DNA from: Pyxidicoccus caerfyrddinensis
GTDB taxonomy: Bacteria; Myxococcota; Myxococcia; Myxococcales; Myxococcaceae
Length of the DNA stretch: 64,000 nt
Assembly: GCF_010894405.1 (NCBI RefSeq)
Contig: NZ_JAAIYA010000024.1
Location: 1 to 64,000 of the forward strand
Direction of reading: 5' to 3'
Part shown: positions 34,983-42,809 of the stretch, one piece after another
How positions within the stretch are numbered: the stretch's first letter is position 1
Layout of the letters: every line of letters starts with the position of its first letter
The notes under the pieces: generated by a model
The model's input: the letters and a program-made list of their open reading frames with translations, nothing else
Told to the model about the DNA's origin: nothing
Database searches by the model: none
Made by a program: the position numbers and the translations under genes

Positions 34983-36569
34983 TTACTCCGCCCCGGGGAC
35001 CGCGAAGGGAATGGCCACGCTGAAGGTGGTGCCAGCCTCCTCCGTACTCACGACGCTCACGGAGCCGCCGTGGGCTTCCGCAATCCCCTTCACGAGCGTG
35101 AGCCCGAGTCCCCAGCCCCCTTGCCGTGATTCCCGCGCCGTGGACGCCCGGCGGAACCGGTCGAACAGCGTCGGAAGCTCTTTCGCTGGAATCGCCGCAC
35201 CGCGGTTGTGGACCGACAGGTGCGCGCTCGCCTCGTCACGCCACACCGACACGGTGATGGGCTCGTGAGGCGCCCCATACTTCACCGCGTTCAGGCAGAG
35301 GTTCTCGAGCACCCTGCGAAGGCCATTGCAATCCCAGGATGACGTCACCGCGTCCTGAGCGCGGAGCACGAAGCGCTCACCATGAATGGTGCCGAGCTCC
35401 CGCAGCACGTCATGAGCGAGCGTGCCCAGGTCGCAGGCGCTTCGAGCCACCGCCAGCTTCTGTCCCGCGCGGACCCGGCTCGCATCCAGCAGGTCGCGCA
35501 TCATGGAATCGACCCGCTCGACACTGGCCTCCACGCGGGCCGCGAACCTCCGCACGGCGACAGGGTCCTCTGCCTGTGCACTCGCGAGTTGCGCACCGAG
35601 CCTCGCGGCGGTCAGGGGCGTGCGGACATCGTGAGTCAGCATGGAGATGAACTCCTCGCGCAGCTCCCGCTCCCGCTCCAACACCCTCCTCGCGCGCTCC
35701 TCCTGCTCCCTGCTGACCCGGAGGGCTTCCTCGGCCCGCTTGCGCTCCGTGATGTCCGTGCCCGTCGCGATGAAGCCTCGCACCGTGCCATCCGGCGCGA
35801 AGTCCGGAGCGTAGGTGTTGAGGAAGTATCGCGTCGGACCCTCTCCCGGCTGAAACGGGGATTCGTAGACGACGCTCTCTCCCGCGAGCACCCGTTCCGT
35901 GAACTGGAGAAGGGCACGCTGAGCGTCCGTCCCCAGGACCTCCGCGATGGTCTTCCCAATCATGTCGCCCGGCGCGAGGCCCCATAACCCCGCCGCGGCC
36001 TGATTGGCGAAGAGGATCCGCTCCTCGGTGTCGAGGAGCAGCAGGTGCACAGGCACCGAGTTCGCCACCACCAGCAGCGCGTGGACGCTCTCACTGAGCC
36101 GGTACTCTTCCTCGAGGCTGGTACCAACCTGGAGCCACTCGGAGACGACTCCGCTTGAGTCCTGCACCGGAACGACCCGGAGCTGGAACCGCGAGTAGCC
36201 GCCGGACGCGCCGTGCCGGAGCCGGCAGGCCACCTCGACGCGCTGGCTGCCCGCCGCACTCGCCGCGTATGCCGCCGCGAGCGCCGCCGCATCCTCGGGA
36301 TGGACGAACTCCGCCGCGGTGCGCGGTTCACCCCGTGTGCCCGCGACAAAGCCCCACCAGGCCTCGTTCGCGTAGGAGATGGAGCCATCCGCGCGCGACG
36401 ACCACGCGAGCTCGCGCATCGCGTTGGCCATTTCCCGGAAGCGCTGCTGTTCGAGCTCGGTGGTCACGCGCCCCTGGGAGTCCAGCACGGCGCGCCCCCC
36501 AGGGCCCTGAAGAAACCCGATGTGGCAGAAGGGCTCTTCAGGTGTGAACAGTTGCCCGGGAGCTGTCAC
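34983..36569 (-). CDS. PAS-domain sensor histidine kinase
   Basis: The 528-residue soluble protein has two PAS domains (about 45-160 and 170-285, the second ending GFIATGTDITERKRAEEAL), a coiled linker, a HisKA domain with the phospho-acceptor His in SMLTHDVRTPLTAARL, and a HATPase domain with NLCLNAVKYG and WGLGLTLVKG. The D-x-G box is weak (VHNRGAAIP), as in the HWE/bacteriophytochrome-like variants. No membrane segment is visible. It starts at a GTG and no response regulator is adjacent. Confidence 0.87.
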   Translation of the reverse strand: MTAPGQLFTPEEPFCHIGFLQGPGGRAVLDSQGRVTTELEQQRFREMANAMRELAWSSRADGSISYANEAWWGFVAGTRGEPRTAAEFVHPEDAAALAAAYAASAAGSQRVEVACRLRHGASGGYSRFQLRVVPVQDSSGVVSEWLQVGTSLEEEYRLSESVHALLVVANSVPVHLLLLDTEERILFANQAAAGLWGLAPGDMIGKTIAEVLGTDAQRALLQFTERVLAGESVVYESPFQPGEGPTRYFLNTYAPDFAPDGTVRGFIATGTDITERKRAEEALRVSREQEERARRVLERERELREEFISMLTHDVRTPLTAARLGAQLASAQAEDPVAVRRFAARVEASVERVDSMMRDLLDASRVRAGQKLAVARSACDLGTLAHDVLRELGTIHGERFVLRAQDAVTSSWDCNGLRRVLENLCLNAVKYGAPHEPITVSVWRDEASAHLSVHNRGAAIPAKELPTLFDRFRRASTARESRQGGWGLGLTLVKGIAEAHGGSVSVVSTEEAGTTFSVAIPFAVPGAE

Positions 36570-36698
36570 TGACGATGTGTTTGAGAACCAAGAGTCCCAC
36601 CTGCCCGTTCCCGTGGGTGCCCGCCCCCAACACCCACATCAGAGCGTTCTGGCCGGGAAGAAGCCGCCCGGTCATGCTGCGGGCCCGGGAGGTGCTGC

Positions 36699-37211
36699 AT
36701 GGACATTCTCCGCGCGGGCCCCGCCGAGCACCCGCTGCTTCGCCACCTGTACCCGCTCTACCTGCATGACCTGAGCGAGTTCGGCGTGGAGTATGTGCTG
36801 GACGAGCAGGGCCTCTGGCGACCGGACTTCCTGCCCACGTGGCTGAGCCGCTCGCCCGACGTCCACCCGCTGCTCTTGCGCCACGAGGAGCGCACGGTGG
36901 GCTTTGCCTTCGTGGGCGAGGCGCCCTTCCCGTACATGACAGCGGGACGCGACTTCCGGATGAGCGAGTTCTTCATCCTCCGGGGTGAGCGACGGCGGGG
37001 GCTCGGCCGGCTCGCCGCCCGCGCCATCTTCGACCGCTTCCGCGGCGTGTGGGAGGTCTCCCAGCTCCCCGGCAACCGCTCCGCCATCGCCTTCTGGCGG
37101 AGCGTCATCGCCGAGTACACCGGCGGCGCCTTCGAGGACGCGCGGGTGGACGGCTCGCCGGCCCAGGTCTTCGACAGCCGGCGCCCACCTGCCCGCGCCC
37201 AGGGCCGGTAG
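36699..37211 (+). CDS. GNAT-family N-acetyltransferase
   Basis: The 170-residue protein starts MDILRAGPAEHPLLRHLYPL and contains the acetyl-CoA-binding core FFILRGERRRGLGRLAARAIFD, in which RRRGLG fits the pyrophosphate-binding R/Q-x-x-G-x-G/A loop, followed by WEVSQLPGNRSAIAFWRSV typical of motif B. The ATG has GGAGG at good spacing. Substrate is unknown. It lies between a PAS kinase on the other strand and the UDP-glucuronate decarboxylase gene. Confidence 0.85.
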   Translation: MDILRAGPAEHPLLRHLYPLYLHDLSEFGVEYVLDEQGLWRPDFLPTWLSRSPDVHPLLLRHEERTVGFAFVGEAPFPYMTAGRDFRMSEFFILRGERRRGLGRLAARAIFDRFRGVWEVSQLPGNRSAIAFWRSVIAEYTGGAFEDARVDGSPAQVFDSRRPPARAQGR

Positions 37212-37415
37212 ACGCAGGCCCAGCGGGTCCGCCTCCGACTGGACGAGAGCAACGCACCGCGGGGCAGACCACGGGCTCGCCGTGTGGTGCTGAACGCGGA
37301 GAGTGCCGGGCAACGGATGCGGCCGTGCGGCATGCGTCCAGGAGGCGACCGTCCCCGCCACCCTGCCCCGCGGAACGGCTACCCACCCTCGCGCCCGCGC
37401 GGAACCTTGGCGCGC

Positions 37416-38441
37416 ATGAATGACTTCAAGGGCAGGCGAGTCGTCGTACTCGGGGGCTCGGGGTTCCTCGGCTCCCATCTGTGTGAGCGGCTTTTGCGCG
37501 ACGGGGCCAGCGAGGTCATCAGCCTCGACAACCTCATCACCGGCAATGAGCGCAACCTCGTGGACGTGGCCCCGCTGGGGAACCTGCGCGTGGTGGTGCA
37601 CGACGTCACCGAGCCCCTGCACGTGGACGGCCCGGTGGACTGCGTCTTCAACCTGGCGTCGCCCGCCTCGCCCAGCGACTTCGCGCAGCTCCCCATCGAG
37701 ACGCTGCGGGTGGGCTCCGTCGGCACGGAGAACGGCCTGCGGCTGGCCCGCGAGAAGGGGGCCGTGTTCCTCCAGGCGTCCACCTCCGAAATCTACGGCG
37801 ACCCGCTCGTCCACCCGCAGCGGGAGGACTACTGGGGCAACGTGAATCCCGTGGGCCCGCGCTCCGCGTACGACGAGGCCAAGCGCTACGGCGAGGCGCT
37901 CGTCACCGCGTATGCGCGCATGCACGGCCTGAAGACGCGCATCGCGCGCATCTTCAATACGTATGGCCCGAAGATGCGGCTGGAGGATGGCCGCCTGGTG
38001 CCCGTCTTCGTGGGCCAGGCGCTGCGCGGCGAGGACTTCACCGTCTTCGGTGACGGCACGCAGACGCGCTCGTTCTGCTACGCGAAGGACCTCATCGACG
38101 GGCTGGTGCGTCTGGCCCTCTCGGACGTCACCGAGCCGGTGAACCTGGGCAACCCACGCGAGCAGACGATTCTGCAGTTCGCCGAGGCCGTGCGGAACGT
38201 GCACGGCGGTAACGGTCGCATCGTCTTCAAGCCCCTGCCCAAGGATGACCCCCGGCAGCGCAAGCCCGACATCAGCCGCGCGCGGACGCTGCTGGGCTGG
38301 GAGCCGCGGGTGTCCCTGGAGGAGGGACTGGTGGAGACCTTCGCCTGGTTCCGGAAGGTGGTGACGCCACGGGCACCGGCGCCGCGCACGGACGCCACGC
38401 GCCAGCCGACGCGCCATGGAGAGCGGGAGCGCCGCGGCTGA
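37416..38441 (+). CDS. uxs: UDP-glucuronate decarboxylase (UDP-xylose synthase)
   Basis: Converts UDP-glucuronate to UDP-xylose using bound NAD+. The 341-residue extended SDR shows VVVLGGSGFLGSHLCERLL, SLDNLITGNERNLVD, FNLASPASP, ASTSEIYGDPLVHPQ, the catalytic Tyr/Lys in SAYDEAKRYGE, IFNTYGPKM and GDGTQTRSFCYAKDL, all hallmarks of Uxs. The last 30 residues are a low-complexity tail. The ATG at 37416 begins the Rossmann fold; the frame upstream to 37284 is not coding. It complements ugd at 27287, 10 kb away. Confidence 0.92.
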   Translation: MNDFKGRRVVVLGGSGFLGSHLCERLLRDGASEVISLDNLITGNERNLVDVAPLGNLRVVVHDVTEPLHVDGPVDCVFNLASPASPSDFAQLPIETLRVGSVGTENGLRLAREKGAVFLQASTSEIYGDPLVHPQREDYWGNVNPVGPRSAYDEAKRYGEALVTAYARMHGLKTRIARIFNTYGPKMRLEDGRLVPVFVGQALRGEDFTVFGDGTQTRSFCYAKDLIDGLVRLALSDVTEPVNLGNPREQTILQFAEAVRNVHGGNGRIVFKPLPKDDPRQRKPDISRARTLLGWEPRVSLEEGLVETFAWFRKVVTPRAPAPRTDATRQPTRHGERERRG

Positions 38442-38498
38442 GGGACTCGCGGCCTCCTTCCATCATCTACAGCGCCGGGGGCGTGTATCCCGCCCTCG

Positions 38499-38969
38499 TC
38501 AGACCGACTTCATCCATTCGCGCAGGATGGCTTGCAGCGCGGCGCCCCGGGCCTGGATGTCCTTTGCGTCGCTGAACGTCACGAGGCAGCGGTCCTTCGC
38601 GAGCCACTCCAGCAGGCCGGCCGGGTCGTCGACCTTCACGCCCGTCTTCGCGGTCTCCTTCGTCTTGGCGCCCGTGTGGAGGATGAGCCGGATGCGGTCC
38701 GGGGTGCGCAGGTTGAAGGTCGCGAAGTGCTCCGTCGTGTAGAAGCTCGGCGCGTTCCACTTGAGGCCTTCGCGAATCTCGGGGCTGACGGCGAGGATGA
38801 GCTGCCGCGCGGCCTCGAGCTCCTTCTTCAGCGGATGCTCCAGCTCACGCAGGAAGGTGATGACGGCGGGGTCCGTCTGGGAACCCTCCGAGCCCTCCGC
38901 CTCCGCCTCGCGAGGCTTGCGACTGGCGGGGGCCTTCTTCGCGGTCTTCGCCTTCGGCTTGCTCGGCAT
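38499..38969 (-). CDS. DUF1801 (YdhG-like) protein
   Basis: The 156-residue protein has a Lys/Ala/Glu-rich head of 35 residues and a compact domain: FLRELEHPLKKELEAARQLI, EIREGLKWNAPSFYTTEHFA and IRLILHTGAK, the DUF1801 pattern, with W-x-x-P-x-F typical of the family. The function is not established. The basic head might help it bind nucleic acid. Its stop lies 58 bp from the convergent uxs end. Confidence 0.82.
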   Translation of the reverse strand: MPSKPKAKTAKKAPASRKPREAEAEGSEGSQTDPAVITFLRELEHPLKKELEAARQLILAVSPEIREGLKWNAPSFYTTEHFATFNLRTPDRIRLILHTGAKTKETAKTGVKVDDPAGLLEWLAKDRCLVTFSDAKDIQARGAALQAILREWMKSV

Positions 38970-39112
38970 CCGGGAGTCCTCGTCAGCGTGCGGTTCGTGG
39001 AGCGGAGAGCGTCTGGAGGACCTCTTCCCGTCCAGACCCTAGCGTTCCCCGGCACGCCCCGCATCTCCGGCTTGACGGCGCGACACCCGTGGGCGCGAAT
39101 GGGCGCCCCGCG

Positions 39113-39952
39113 ATGCCGCCTCCCGTCCGACTCCTCCGCTCGTCGTCCCGAGCGCTCCTCATCGGGGTGCTGGTCGCGGTGTTCCTCGCGCCGCTGGTGG
39201 TGATGTTCACCGGCTCACTGCGCCCTCCGGGCCTGCCACCTCCGCGCGGAGTGGAGTTGATTCCCCAGGGCGCCGGGCTGTCCGCGTACGCCGCCACCTT
39301 CACGCTGGTGCCCTTCGGCCGCGCGCTCCTCAACTCCGTGCTGATTGCGGCCTTCATGGTGCCGCTGAGCGTCGTCACCGCGTCCTGGGCGGGACTGGCC
39401 CTGGCGCAGTCCAGCGGGTGGCGCTGGCGGACGCTGGCCGGCACGGTGCTCCTCCTGGAGATGGTGCCCGGCACCGCCGTGTGGCTGGCGCGCTTCGCCG
39501 TCTTCAAGGTGCTCGGCCTCACCGGGACGCCTGTGCCGCTGGTGGCCCCGGCGCTCATGGGCGGCAGTCCCCTCTTCGTGCTCCTCTACGCGGTGGCCTT
39601 CCGGCGCCTGCCCCCGGAGCTGTTCGAGGCCGCGCGGCTGGAGGGCGCCGGCCCCGTGCGGCTGTGGCGCTCCATTGCCCTGCCGCTGGTGAGGCCCACC
39701 ACCGCGTCGGTGGCGCTGCTGGCCTTCGCGCTGTCGTGGCGCAACTTCATCGACCCGCTGCTGTACCTCAGCGGAGAGGACGCGCTCACCGCGCCCCTCG
39801 CCCTGCACGCGCTGGAGCTGCTCGGCTCCACGCAGTGGCCCGTGCTGCTCGCCGGTGCCGTGGTCGTCACGCTGCCCGCCGTCCTCGCCTTCCTGGGCGC
39901 GCAGCGCATGTTCCTGGGCGAGGAGAGGGGAAGCGGATGGCTCGGACGATGA
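39113..39952 (+). CDS. ABC sugar transporter permease, MalG-like
   Basis: The 279-residue inner-membrane protein has six hydrophobic helices and the EAA loop ELFEAARLEGAGPVRLWRSI, followed by LPLVRP, where the ATPase docks. This matches the MalG side of carbohydrate uptake-1 transporters. The start is uncertain (ATG 39113 or GTG 39089). Its stop overlaps the lipoprotein gene by 16 bp, so expression is coupled. No ATPase gene is in the window; a shared MsiK/UgpC-type ATPase could serve it. Confidence 0.88.
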   Translation: MPPPVRLLRSSSRALLIGVLVAVFLAPLVVMFTGSLRPPGLPPPRGVELIPQGAGLSAYAATFTLVPFGRALLNSVLIAAFMVPLSVVTASWAGLALAQSSGWRWRTLAGTVLLLEMVPGTAVWLARFAVFKVLGLTGTPVPLVAPALMGGSPLFVLLYAVAFRRLPPELFEAARLEGAGPVRLWRSIALPLVRPTTASVALLAFALSWRNFIDPLLYLSGEDALTAPLALHALELLGSTQWPVLLAGAVVVTLPAVLAFLGAQRMFLGEERGSGWLGR

Positions 39953-41382
39953 GGTGGACCGCGGCGCTCGCGCTGGCGGGCATGACGTGGCTGGGCGGCT
40001 GCAAGCGCGAGGAACCGACGACCCAGGCCCCGGAAGCCGTGGACGCGAGCGCCCCCGCCGCGCAGGCCACCGAGGTGACGCTCCAGCTCTTCGGAGACCC
40101 GGCGGAGGTTGCGGGCTACCGCCAGCTCGTCACCGCCTTCGAGGCGAAGAACCCGGACGTGAAGGTGCGCCTGGTCCCCATCGGCAAGCAGAAGGACCAC
40201 ATGGCGAAGCTCACCACCGCCTTCTCCGGTGGCACCCCGCCCGACCTCTTCCTGCTCAACTACCGGCGCTTCGGCCAGTTCGCCGCCAAGGACGTGCTGG
40301 AGCCGCTGGGCCCCCGCATGCAGAAGAGCGCCGTGCTCAAGGAGCAGGACTTCTACCCGCAGGCGATGGAGGCCTTCCGCTACGAGGGCACGCTGGAGTG
40401 CATCCCCCAGAATGTCTCCAGCCTCGTCGTCTACTGGAACCGCGGCCTCTTCAAGAAGCTGGGCGTGCCGCCGCCGAAGCCGGACTGGAACTGGGACGAC
40501 TTCCGCAAGACGGCGCAGGCCCTCACCCGCGACGAGGACGGTGACGGGCGCACCGACATCCACGGGCTCGCGTTCGACCCGAACCTGTCCCGCCTGGCGC
40601 CCTTCATCTGGCAGGCGGGCGGCGAGCTGGTGAATGACGTGAATGACCCGCGACAGCTGGAGCTGCTCACCCCGCCCGCGCAGGAGGCGCTGCGCTACGT
40701 CCTGCGCCTGCAGCGCGTCTTCAAGGTGACGCCCACGCTGGAGGAGGCGAAGTCGGAGAACGCCGAGGCGCGCTTCGCGGCCGGGCGGCTGGGCATGCAC
40801 CTCAACAGCCGGCGCCTGGTGCCCACGCTGCGCGAGGTGCCGGATTTGGACTGGGACGTGGCGCCGCTGCCCCGGCACAAGCAGAAGGCCACCGTGCTGC
40901 ACTCGGACGGATTCTGCATGTCGCGCGCGTCGAAGGTGAAGGACGCCGCCTTCCGCTTCGTGGAGTTCGCGCTGGGCCCGACGGGCGCGGAGTTGCTGGC
41001 GCGCAGCGGGCGCACCGTGCCGTCGCTGCGCGCCGTGGCGGAGGGGCCCGCGTTCTTGGACCCGAACCAGCGTCCCGCCTCGGCCCGCGTCTTCCTGGAC
41101 TCCATCCCCATCATCCGCCGGCTGCCCAATGCGCCGGTGTGGAACGAGGTGGAGACGCGCGCGGACGTCATCGTCGAGGAGTGGTTCTACACGGTGCCGC
41201 CCGGGGGCACGAAGCTGACGCAGGCGGACTCCAAGGAGGTGCGGCCCGGGCAGGAGGCCGGTGGCTCCATGAAGCGGCTGCTGCGCCAGCGCGACGAGGT
41301 GAACACGCTCGGCCTGGAGGTGAACGAGGCCGTGCAGGGCATCCTCGACTCGGCGCCGAGGCCGGATGCCGGAGCCCCTTGA
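39937..41382 (+). CDS. Extracellular solute-binding lipoprotein of the sugar ABC transporter
   Basis: The 481-residue protein begins with a lipoprotein signal ending GMTWLGGC (lipobox Cys at residue 22), then EVTLQLFGDPAEVAGYRQLV and FEAKNPDVKVRLVPIG, the MalE/family-1 binding-protein start. SGGTPPDLFLLNYRRFGQFA and WNRGLFKKLGVPPPKPDWNWDDF are typical ligand-lobe motifs. The extra 70-residue Gln/Lys-rich C-terminus is unusual. It lies between its two permeases, an uncommon order. The sugar cannot be predicted. Confidence 0.9.
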   Translation: MARTMRWTAALALAGMTWLGGCKREEPTTQAPEAVDASAPAAQATEVTLQLFGDPAEVAGYRQLVTAFEAKNPDVKVRLVPIGKQKDHMAKLTTAFSGGTPPDLFLLNYRRFGQFAAKDVLEPLGPRMQKSAVLKEQDFYPQAMEAFRYEGTLECIPQNVSSLVVYWNRGLFKKLGVPPPKPDWNWDDFRKTAQALTRDEDGDGRTDIHGLAFDPNLSRLAPFIWQAGGELVNDVNDPRQLELLTPPAQEALRYVLRLQRVFKVTPTLEEAKSENAEARFAAGRLGMHLNSRRLVPTLREVPDLDWDVAPLPRHKQKATVLHSDGFCMSRASKVKDAAFRFVEFALGPTGAELLARSGRTVPSLRAVAEGPAFLDPNQRPASARVFLDSIPIIRRLPNAPVWNEVETRADVIVEEWFYTVPPGGTKLTQADSKEVRPGQEAGGSMKRLLRQRDEVNTLGLEVNEAVQGILDSAPRPDAGAP

Positions 41383-41392
41383 AGGGAGCCCC

Positions 41393-42274
41393 ATGAAGGC
41401 ACGCGCCCCGCGCGGCAGGGAGGCCATGCTGTGGCTGGCGGCGCCGTTCCTCGCGGCGGCGGCGCTGCTGGTGGGCCTGCCCGCGCTGCTCGCGCTGGGC
41501 TTCGCCTTCACCGAGTACGACGCGCTGAGCGCCCCGCGCTTCGTGGGCATGGCGCACTTCGTACGCATGTGGAACGACCCGCTCTTCTGGACGGCGCTGG
41601 GCAACTCGCTGCTCTTCGCCGGCCTGGCGGTGCCCCTGCGGCTCGCGGTGGCGCTGGGGCTGGCGCTGCTGCTGCACCGGGGCGGGCGGCTGGCGCGGGC
41701 GGCGGTGTTCCTCCCCACGGTGGTGCCGGACATCGCCTATGCGCTGCTGTGGCTGTGGCTGCTCAATCCGCTGTATGGCCCGCTCGCGCTGGCCCTGAAG
41801 GCGGCCGGCGTGACGAGCGGCGGGTGGCTGCTCACGCCGTGGGGCGCGCGCGGGGCGCTGGTGGCGCTCACCGTCTTCCAGCTCGGCGAGGTGTTCGTGG
41901 TGCTGCTGGCCGCGCGGCGCGAGCTGCCGGAGGAGCTGTACGAGTTGTGCGAGCTGGAGGGCGGCAGCGCGCTCACCGTCTTCCGCAAGGTGACGCTGCC
42001 GCTGATGGCACCCACGCTGGTGCTGCTCGCCGCGCGCGACGTGGTGGTGAGCCTGCAGACGACCTTCGTCCCGGCGCTCGTCATCACCCAGGGCGGCCCG
42101 CGCTACGCCACCACGTTCCTGCCGCTCTACATCTATGAAAATGGCTTCGAGTACCTGCGCATCGGGTACGCGTCCGCGATGACGTGGGTGATGTTCCTCG
42201 TCACCGCGGCCATGGTCGCCGCGCAGCTCTGGGTGCTGCGCGAGTGGCGGGCCTCCACCACTCGCCAGGCCTGA
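41393..42274 (+). CDS. ABC sugar transporter permease, MalF-like
   Basis: The 293-residue protein has six membrane helices, the FTEYDALSAPRFVGMAHFVRM start common to MalF/UgpA permeases, and the EAA loop EELYELCELEGGSALTVFRKVTLPLM. The ATG at 41393 is preceded by GAAGGGAG; it begins 10 bp after the binding-protein stop. It completes the membrane part of the importer with the gene at 39113. It converges with the peroxiredoxin gene 5 bp later. Confidence 0.9.
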   Translation: MKARAPRGREAMLWLAAPFLAAAALLVGLPALLALGFAFTEYDALSAPRFVGMAHFVRMWNDPLFWTALGNSLLFAGLAVPLRLAVALGLALLLHRGGRLARAAVFLPTVVPDIAYALLWLWLLNPLYGPLALALKAAGVTSGGWLLTPWGARGALVALTVFQLGEVFVVLLAARRELPEELYELCELEGGSALTVFRKVTLPLMAPTLVLLAARDVVVSLQTTFVPALVITQGGPRYATTFLPLYIYENGFEYLRIGYASAMTWVMFLVTAAMVAAQLWVLREWRASTTRQA

Positions 42275-42279
42275 AGGCC

Positions 42280-42798
42280 CTACTTCGTCCCGGCGTCCGG
42301 CGCCGCCGAAGGCTTGCGCAGGGGGCACGACACAATCGCTCCATTCGGGTCGATGGCGTCGCTGCCGGTCTCCACCTTCAAAATCTTCCGTCCCTCGCCA
42401 ATGACGAATGTGAATCGCTTGGGCACGGAGAGCAGCGGCATCTTCACGTCATACGCCGCGACGACTTCTCCTTTCGGGTCGGGAATGAAGGGGAAGGGTG
42501 CTTTCAGCTCGGCCTTGAAGCGCGCGAGCGTCTCCGCGTCATCCATGCTGACGGCCAGGACCTGGCCGTGGAGCTTCTCGATGTCCGAGTACCTGTCCCG
42601 GTACGCCGAGAGCTCGCGGGTTCAACCACCTGTGAAGGCTTTGGGGAAGAAGGCCACGATGACGGGCCCCTGCTTCACCATCTCCGACAGGGTGTACACG
42701 TTGCCGGCCGTGTCCTTCACCGTGAAGTCCGGCGCCGTGTCACCCACCTGCGGAATAGCCCCACTGAAGAGGCCCGCGACGAGCACTGGGATGAGCAT
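42280..42798 (-). CDS. Peroxiredoxin with in-frame TGA at the peroxidatic Cys position (candidate selenoprotein)
   Basis: If TGA is read as selenocysteine (U), the frame gives 172 residues of a thiol-specific peroxidase: VGDTAPDFTVKDTAGNVY, then VIVAFFPKAFTGGUTREL, where U59 is at 42624-42622 and replaces the Cys of the TxxC active site. The frame continues without a shift: TRELSAYRDRYSDIEKLHG, VLAVSMDDAETLARFK, FPFIPDPKGEVVAAYDV and TFVIGEGRKILKVETG, all normal AhpC/BCP features. A later Cys (IVSCPL) could resolve. The first 15 residues are hydrophobic and may be a signal. The start lies 11 bp after the amidohydrolase stop, so both are co-transcribed. The alternative is a nonsense mutation of TGC. 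Confidence 0.8.
42589..42604 (-). promoter_or_regulatory. SECIS-like stem-loop downstream of the TGA
   Basis: Seventeen nt after the TGA the transcript can form GUACC-GGGACA-GGUAC: a perfect 5-bp stem with a 6-nt loop beginning GG. Bacterial SECIS elements sit within the coding region about 16-37 nt after UGA and usually have G at the start of a small apical loop, so position and loop both fit. The lower stem is imperfect. Confidence 0.6.
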
Positions 42799-42809
42799 GG
42801 CGCGGAATA

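Noticed and set aside
42622..42624. TGA treated as a simple stop or frameshift splitting the peroxiredoxin gene
   Set aside because: The frame is identical on both sides, the codon is the catalytic Cys site and a SECIS-like hairpin follows, so I kept one gene with possible selenocysteine.
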